A program made the position numbers and the translations under genes. A DNA stretch of 9,847 nucleotides from assembly GCA_016282815.1 (NCBI GenBank), contig JAEELU010000093.1, forward strand, positions 1-9,847, written 5' to 3'. The notes under the pieces are model-generated. The model searched no databases, was not told where the DNA came from, and was given only the letters and a program-made list of their open reading frames with translations. Shown here one piece after another: positions 6,505 to 9,847 of the stretch. This stretch comes from Acholeplasmatales bacterium (GTDB taxonomy: Bacteria; Bacillota_I; Bacilli_A; Acholeplasmatales; Anaeroplasmataceae). Every line of letters starts with the position of its first letter. The stretch's first letter is position 1.

Positions 6505-8724
6505 CTAATTTTCCTCTTCAAGCTCTTTAGATTCAGAACCAGTAGATTCTTTTTTACTACTCTTTTTAATTATTAAAATATTCTTATTATCTTTTCTTTT
6601 ATATGAAATATCTGTTGCTAAATTTTTAATAATAGTTATTCCAAATCCACCAACTTCTGTGTTTTCATCAATACTCTTTATATATTTATCATTTCGTTTT
6701 AATGGATTAAATTCAACTCCATTATTCTTAATTATTAATTCAAACGTATCATTCTTAAGAGAAACCGATACCTCAATAACTAAATTATCAACCTTTTCAT
6801 AAGAAATATAATTATTAAATAACTCATCAAATATAATATTAAATTCAGATAAAATCTTTTTATCGATATATGAATAATAATCATTAAATTTATTATTCAC
6901 CTTATCTATAGCATCGTAATCCGGATTTTCAAATCTAAATTCAAGATTTGATGATTTTAATTCTACTAACATCATAGTAATATCATCAAATGCTTCTTCA
7001 CAATCTGTAAATTCACTAAGCTTATTTGAAATATTTTTTAAGCAATCACCAATTTGTAAATCCTTATTCTCAAATAAAGCATTTTTAATTCTTTCATATC
7101 CAAATTCTTCTCTATTTGAATTAATACTTTCATTTAATCCATCTGTATGGATAAATAATTTATCATCAGTATTAAGCTTAATAGATTCTTCTTTATATTT
7201 GTAATTTTCAATTCCACCTAATATAAAATTAGAATCTACATCTAGCTGTGTAACCTTACCCTTACTGATAAGATATGGTCTTTCATGACCTGCATTTACA
7301 AATTCTAATTCTTTTGTTTTAACATTTAATATACCAATAAATGCTGTTATGAATAATCCTTGAGAATTATTATCTATTAAAGAATTATTAACATCATAGC
7401 AAACCTTAGAAAGACTTTCCTTATTGATAAGCTTTGACCTGATTAATTCTTTTGATTTCATCATAAATAAGGCTGCAGGTACACCTTTACCTGATACATC
7501 ACTTACGATTATTGCTAAATGAGTAGAATCAATATAGAAATAATCATAGAAGTCACCACCAACCTCCTTAGCAGATTCAATTGAAGCCTTAATTAAGACA
7601 TTCTCATCATTTAAGAAGTTTGTAGGTAGAGCACTTAGTTGAATTTCAGACGCGATTTCTAGCTCTGCATTTATTTTTTCTCTTTCTTTTGCATCACGCT
7701 CAACTTGATCAATATAATCAATAAGTGTCGTCTCTAATGAAACAAATGATTTAGATAAGTCTCCTATTTCATCTTTTGCTTTAATAGTAGGAGTTATTAC
7801 TTCTAATTTATCCTTATTAGATAACGATTTTGTAAATTCTAAAGTGCTAGAATTTAGCTTAATGATATTATTAGCAATTAAAAAATGTGAAGCTAAGCCA
7901 AATAATAATATCAAGAATAAAAGAGCTCCACTAAATGATATTATTTCTGTAATTAAATAATTTACTACTGAATCATTAATTTCTTTCATATCATAACGAA
8001 TGAATATATAAAATACTTTACCTGTTTCGTATGAATCTCCATTCGCATCAGTTTCATATACTCCATCACCAAAGAATACTTCCGCAACTCTATGCTTATA
8101 TCCATCTATCATTGCAGTCCAGCATGGGAATCCCTCATCATTGCTATAATCAGTTGCAGTATAATAACTATCAGTTATTTCCTGATATGAACCAAAGAAT
8201 TTATAATCCGATAATGGAAGCTTTGAATCATATTTTTCATCAAATACGAAAAATGCATCAGCTAAATAATATATTCTATCCGCATTTTCAGGAATATATC
8301 CGATAAATGCTGATTTTCCACCAGAGGATACAATCGCAGATTTTAAATCACTCGAAATATCCATGTATGCATTTCTATTAGCTGCCTTTTGATATGATAA
8401 TCCAAATCCACCAGTGCTTGGATAAATAAATCCATATTTTTTAGTATAATAATCTAACTTTTCAGAATATGTATTCATAACTGGATCATCAGGAGTTATT
8501 TTGGCTGCCTCATCAATTTCTCCTACAGCCATTTTTAAAAAATTTACTGCAGAATCATCAAGATTATATTTTATCTCATGAACAGATTTATCAACATTCT
8601 TAGCAAGCTGAGAATATGCTCTGTTTTGATAAACAAAGAAACTAATCAGTAATGCAATACTAATTAGCAAAAATGAAGTTATTGAACCTAATAAAATAAT
8701 TTTGGTTCTAATTGACCAACGCAT
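6505..8724 (-). CDS. Transmembrane PP2C (SpoIIE/RsbU-like) phosphatase fused to RsbW-like HATPase domain
   Basis: A 739-residue membrane receptor. TM1 (8-31) and TM2 (257-279) bracket a 225-residue extracytoplasmic sensor region with no motif I can name. A HAMP-like segment (280-336, with DEIGDLSKSF) and a coiled coil (337-366) ending in EIASEIQLSALP follow. The PP2C domain (about 375-588) has metal-site Asps in GGDFYD (D391, D395), SDVSGKGVPAALF (D409), HTDGL (D528) and EEAFDDIT (D580/D581). Residues 594-720 form an HATPase domain like RsbW/SpoIIAB: N-box DELFNN (E634, N638) and G2 box GGFGITIIK (692-700). The G1 box reads KNNGVEFNP (666-674), with N667 where Asp normally contacts adenine. 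The last 19 residues are a charged tail. The phosphatase should dephosphorylate the STAS protein encoded 15 bases upstream; the HATPase domain may bind or phosphorylate it. GAGATGAT near 8728-8735 serves the ATG at 8724. Confidence 0.9.
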   Translation of the reverse strand: MRWSIRTKIILLGSITSFLLISIALLISFFVYQNRAYSQLAKNVDKSVHEIKYNLDDSAVNFLKMAVGEIDEAAKITPDDPVMNTYSEKLDYYTKKYGFIYPSTGGFGLSYQKAANRNAYMDISSDLKSAIVSSGGKSAFIGYIPENADRIYYLADAFFVFDEKYDSKLPLSDYKFFGSYQEITDSYYTATDYSNDEGFPCWTAMIDGYKHRVAEVFFGDGVYETDANGDSYETGKVFYIFIRYDMKEINDSVVNYLITEIISFSGALLFLILLFGLASHFLIANNIIKLNSSTLEFTKSLSNKDKLEVITPTIKAKDEIGDLSKSFVSLETTLIDYIDQVERDAKEREKINAELEIASEIQLSALPTNFLNDENVLIKASIESAKEVGGDFYDYFYIDSTHLAIIVSDVSGKGVPAALFMMKSKELIRSKLINKESLSKVCYDVNNSLIDNNSQGLFITAFIGILNVKTKELEFVNAGHERPYLISKGKVTQLDVDSNFILGGIENYKYKEESIKLNTDDKLFIHTDGLNESINSNREEFGYERIKNALFENKDLQIGDCLKNISNKLSEFTDCEEAFDDITMMLVELKSSNLEFRFENPDYDAIDKVNNKFNDYYSYIDKKILSEFNIIFDELFNNYISYEKVDNLVIEVSVSLKNDTFELIIKNNGVEFNPLKRNDKYIKSIDENTEVGGFGITIIKNLATDISYKRKDNKNILIIKKSSKKESTGSESKELEEEN

Positions 8725-8739
8725 AACATCATCTCATTT

Positions 8740-9036
8740 CTATTTTATAGTTAATACATTAGAAAAGCCTGTAACCTTAAATACCTCGCTTACAACTTCG
8801 TTTATGTTATGTATCTCTAAAGCCTTATTGTCTTTTTCAATCATCTTCTTTAAGGTAAGCAATACACGTAAACCTGCAGATGATATATATTCAATATCCT
8901 TAAAATCTAAAACAACTAGCTTTTCATTAATTTCTTCTTCTTTTAATCTTTTTTCTAAAATAGGTGATGTAGATGTATCTAAACGTCCACTTAATATAAC
9001 ATTTAGAGCATCACCATGATTAATAACTATTTCCAT
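8740..9036 (-). CDS. STAS-domain anti-sigma factor antagonist (SpoIIAA/RsbV-like)
   Basis: A 98-residue single-domain STAS protein. Such proteins are phosphorylated on Ser by an RsbW/SpoIIAB-type kinase and dephosphorylated by a PP2C phosphatase; the unphosphorylated form binds the kinase or another target. Visible features are the first strand and the ILSGRLDTSTSP segment (14-25), the LVVLDFKDIEYISSAGLRVL core (40-59), and a C-terminal VVSEVFKVTGFSNVL helix. Aligning the Gly of SSAG with SpoIIAA (DSSG, Ser58) and RsbV (DSTG, Ser56) puts the likely phospho-acceptor at S53. I chose the ATG at 9036 because GGAGG lies eight bases upstream and the protein then begins at the normal STAS edge. An in-frame ATG at 9066 would add 10 residues but has no ribosome site and would place GGAGG inside the gene. 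It is the first gene of the operon, 15 bases before the phosphatase gene. Confidence 0.92.
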   Translation of the reverse strand: MEIVINHGDALNVILSGRLDTSTSPILEKRLKEEEINEKLVVLDFKDIEYISSAGLRVLLTLKKMIEKDNKALEIHNINEVVSEVFKVTGFSNVLTIK

Positions 9037-9044
9037 ATTTCTAT

Positions 9045-9049
9045 CCTCC
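9045..9049 (-). promoter_or_regulatory. Ribosome binding site that fixes the STAS gene start
   Basis: GGAGG on the minus strand sits eight bases before the ATG at 9036. It decides the start in favour of the shorter 98-residue product. Confidence 0.8.
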
Positions 9050-9098
9050 AAAACAACACATATCAAGTTCTTTATTCTATTGAACTAGCATATAGATT

Positions 9099-9107
9099 AT
9101 TATACCA
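9099..9107 (-). promoter_or_regulatory. Extended -10 promoter of the STAS/phosphatase/ABC operon
   Basis: The minus strand reads TGGTATAAT: a perfect -10 hexamer (9104-9099) with the TGn extension. No TTGACA-like box is found 16-18 bases upstream; that place (about 9122-9127) is A/T-rich and overlaps the ATACT/AGTAT dyad. Transcription would start near 9092. The lack of a -35 box and the dyad there suggest an activator or repressor acts. Confidence 0.6.
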
Positions 9108-9124
9108 TAAAAATCATACTTTTT

Positions 9125-9139
9125 TATACTTTAAGTATA
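9125..9139. promoter_or_regulatory. Operator-like dyad at the STAS operon promoter
   Basis: TATACTTTAAGTATA has 7-base arms around one T, extending to 9-base arms if the flanking T/A pairs are counted. A third half-site ATACT at 9116-9120 lies exactly 10 bases from the ATACT at 9126-9130. The dyad overlaps the expected -35 position. It is AT-rich, so chance remains possible. Confidence 0.35.
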
Positions 9140-9189
9140 AATATTCAAAAAACTCCACATAAATGATAGAGATAATTTAAATTTATAGC

Positions 9190-9216
9190 AAAATAAAAGC
9201 TCCACACTAGTGGAGC
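9190..9216 (-). terminator. Intrinsic terminator of the sugar ABC ATPase gene
   Basis: On the minus strand GCTCCAC (9216-9210) pairs with GTGGAGC (9205-9199) around a TAGT loop, followed by TTTTATTTT (9198-9190). It begins about 12 bases after the ATPase stop codon and separates that gene from the STAS operon. Confidence 0.85.
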
Positions 9217-9227
9217 ATTATTATTTA

Positions 9228-9847
9228 TTAGATATCGAATTCGTCATCACTATCAGTCTTAGCTTCTGAATTCTCAGAAATTAGCATTTCTGTATCAGCG
9301 TCGAATAAGTGACAGTGATTCATATCGAACCATAGCTTTAATGGTTGACCAGGAGCTAAATCATCACGAGATGGAACAGCTGCGATAATTGGGTCACCAT
9401 CAACGTTAGTATAGATGTTTGTTTCAGCACCAAGTAACTCTGAGATTTCAACAGTGATATCAACACAAGCGTTAGCCCAAACTGTCTTCATAAGCTCATT
9501 TTGCTCATCATAAACATCCTCTGGTCTAATACCGAAGATAACATCTCTATTTTCATAACCCTTTTCTCTAGCAACCTTAATCTTGCCTTCAGGAATACGA
9601 ATTGTATAATTTTCCTTTGATGATACGAATGTACCATTATCCTTTAATTGTCCATGAATGAAGTTCATTGGAGGTGTACCGATGAATCCACCAACGAATA
9701 CGTTAGCTGGAGTATCATATACTTCTCTTGGAGAACCAACCTGTTGAATACGACCATCACGCATAACAACGATTCTTGATGCCATTGTCATGGCCTCAAT
9801 TTGGTCATGGGTAACGTAAATAGTTGTACAACCAAGTCTCTTATGAA
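9228..9847 (-). CDS. Sugar ABC importer ATPase, MalK/UgpC/MsmX type (C-terminal part)
   Basis: The last 205 residues of a carbohydrate-importer ATPase; the N-terminal Walker A, Q-loop and signature lie beyond the window. The frame is open to the right edge, so the in-frame ATG at 9791 is internal. The visible part begins just before the switch histidine in IYVTHDQIEAMTMA and continues with IVVMRDGRIQQVGSPREVYD and the family hallmark GFIGTPPMNF. The C-terminal regulatory TOBE-like domain shows FGIRPEDV, VEISELLGAETNIY and LWFDMNHCHLFDADT. This matches ATPases that serve several oligosaccharide or glycerol-phosphate importers; the substrate cannot be told from this part. The protein ends in an acidic tail (DSDDEFDI). 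It has its own terminator downstream, so it is probably not transcribed with the STAS operon except by read-through. Confidence 0.92.
   Translation of the reverse strand, partial: HKRLGCTTIYVTHDQIEAMTMASRIVVMRDGRIQQVGSPREVYDTPANVFVGGFIGTPPMNFIHGQLKDNGTFVSSKENYTIRIPEGKIKVAREKGYENRDVIFGIRPEDVYDEQNELMKTVWANACVDITVEISELLGAETNIYTNVDGDPIIAAVPSRDDLAPGQPLKLWFDMNHCHLFDADTEMLISENSEAKTDSDDEFDI

Larger units (their letters stand above)
9037..9227. other. Intergenic region between sugar-ATPase gene and STAS operon
   Basis: These 191 bases hold, in minus-strand order, the terminator of the sugar ATPase gene (9216-9190), a second GTGGAG followed by six T (9158-9147), a dyad with phased half-sites (9116-9139), an extended -10 promoter (9107-9099) and a leader of about 55 bases with the STAS ribosome site. 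The leader has one weak hairpin (AGTTC/GAACT, about 9065-9086). I see no riboswitch or RNA gene. Confidence 0.7.

Noticed and set aside
8031..8306. Plus-strand His/Gln-rich ORF opposite the phosphatase sensor region
   Set aside because: The His/Gln/Tyr-rich composition is what reversed AT-rich codons give; there is no domain or ribosome site.
8702..9019. Plus-strand ORF opposite the STAS gene
   Set aside because: It is antisense to a clear STAS domain with all its motifs and has no recognisable product.
9037..9066. Longer STAS start at the ATG at 9066
   Set aside because: It has no ribosome site, adds 10 residues not expected before a STAS domain, and would bury the strong GGAGG that serves the ATG at 9036.
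9065..9086. Possible leader RNA element (AGTTC/GAACT hairpin)
   Set aside because: The stem is only five base pairs with an 11-base loop in AT-rich sequence; nothing supports a riboswitch or attenuator.

Overview
This window looks like a piece of the chromosome of an anaerobic, low-GC Bacillota, most likely of the Clostridia or Lachnospiraceae type. The grounds are the very AT-rich DNA and codon use, purine-rich Shine-Dalgarno sites, a group B-type [FeFe] hydrogenase and a SpoIIE/SpoIIAA-type regulatory pair. All seven genes lie on the minus strand, so transcription runs from high to low coordinates. Both window ends cut a gene. I see no tRNA, rRNA, CRISPR array, insertion sequence or other mobile element.

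In transcription order: (1) 9847-9228 is the C-terminal part of a MalK/UgpC/MsmX-type sugar-importer ATPase, closed by a clear intrinsic terminator at 9216-9190. (2) A 191-base gap carries an extended -10 promoter and an ATACT/AGTAT dyad. (3) A tight four-gene operon follows: a STAS anti-sigma-antagonist-like protein (9036-8740), a membrane-anchored receptor fusing a SpoIIE/RsbU-type PP2C phosphatase to an RsbW-like HATPase domain (8724-6505), a LolD/MacB-type ABC ATPase (6490-5783) and an 8-TM FtsX/MacB-type permease (5783-3336). The junctions are 15 bases, 14 bases and a 1-base TAATG overlap. (4) A 148-base gap holds two inverted repeats and a good sigma-A-type promoter. (5) A second, tightly coupled operon has an HD-GYP-like phosphohydrolase with a long helical N-terminal region (3187-1340) and a group B-type monomeric [FeFe] hydrogenase (1330 to the window edge, C-terminus missing).

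The main point of interest is a compact partner-switching module. One transmembrane protein appears to carry both the phosphatase and the kinase that would act on the STAS protein encoded just upstream. No sigma factor is visible, and the downstream genes encode an ABC exporter or mechanotransmission-type complex. The nearest established parallel I know is Vibrio fischeri SypE/SypA, where one bifunctional kinase/phosphatase controls a single-domain STAS protein. The ATP-binding G1 box of the kinase-like domain has Asn where Asp is expected, so its kinase activity is uncertain. Both operon promoters carry similar ATACT/AGTAT dyads, which hints at shared regulation, including of the HD-GYP/hydrogenase pair, but AT-rich chance is not excluded.
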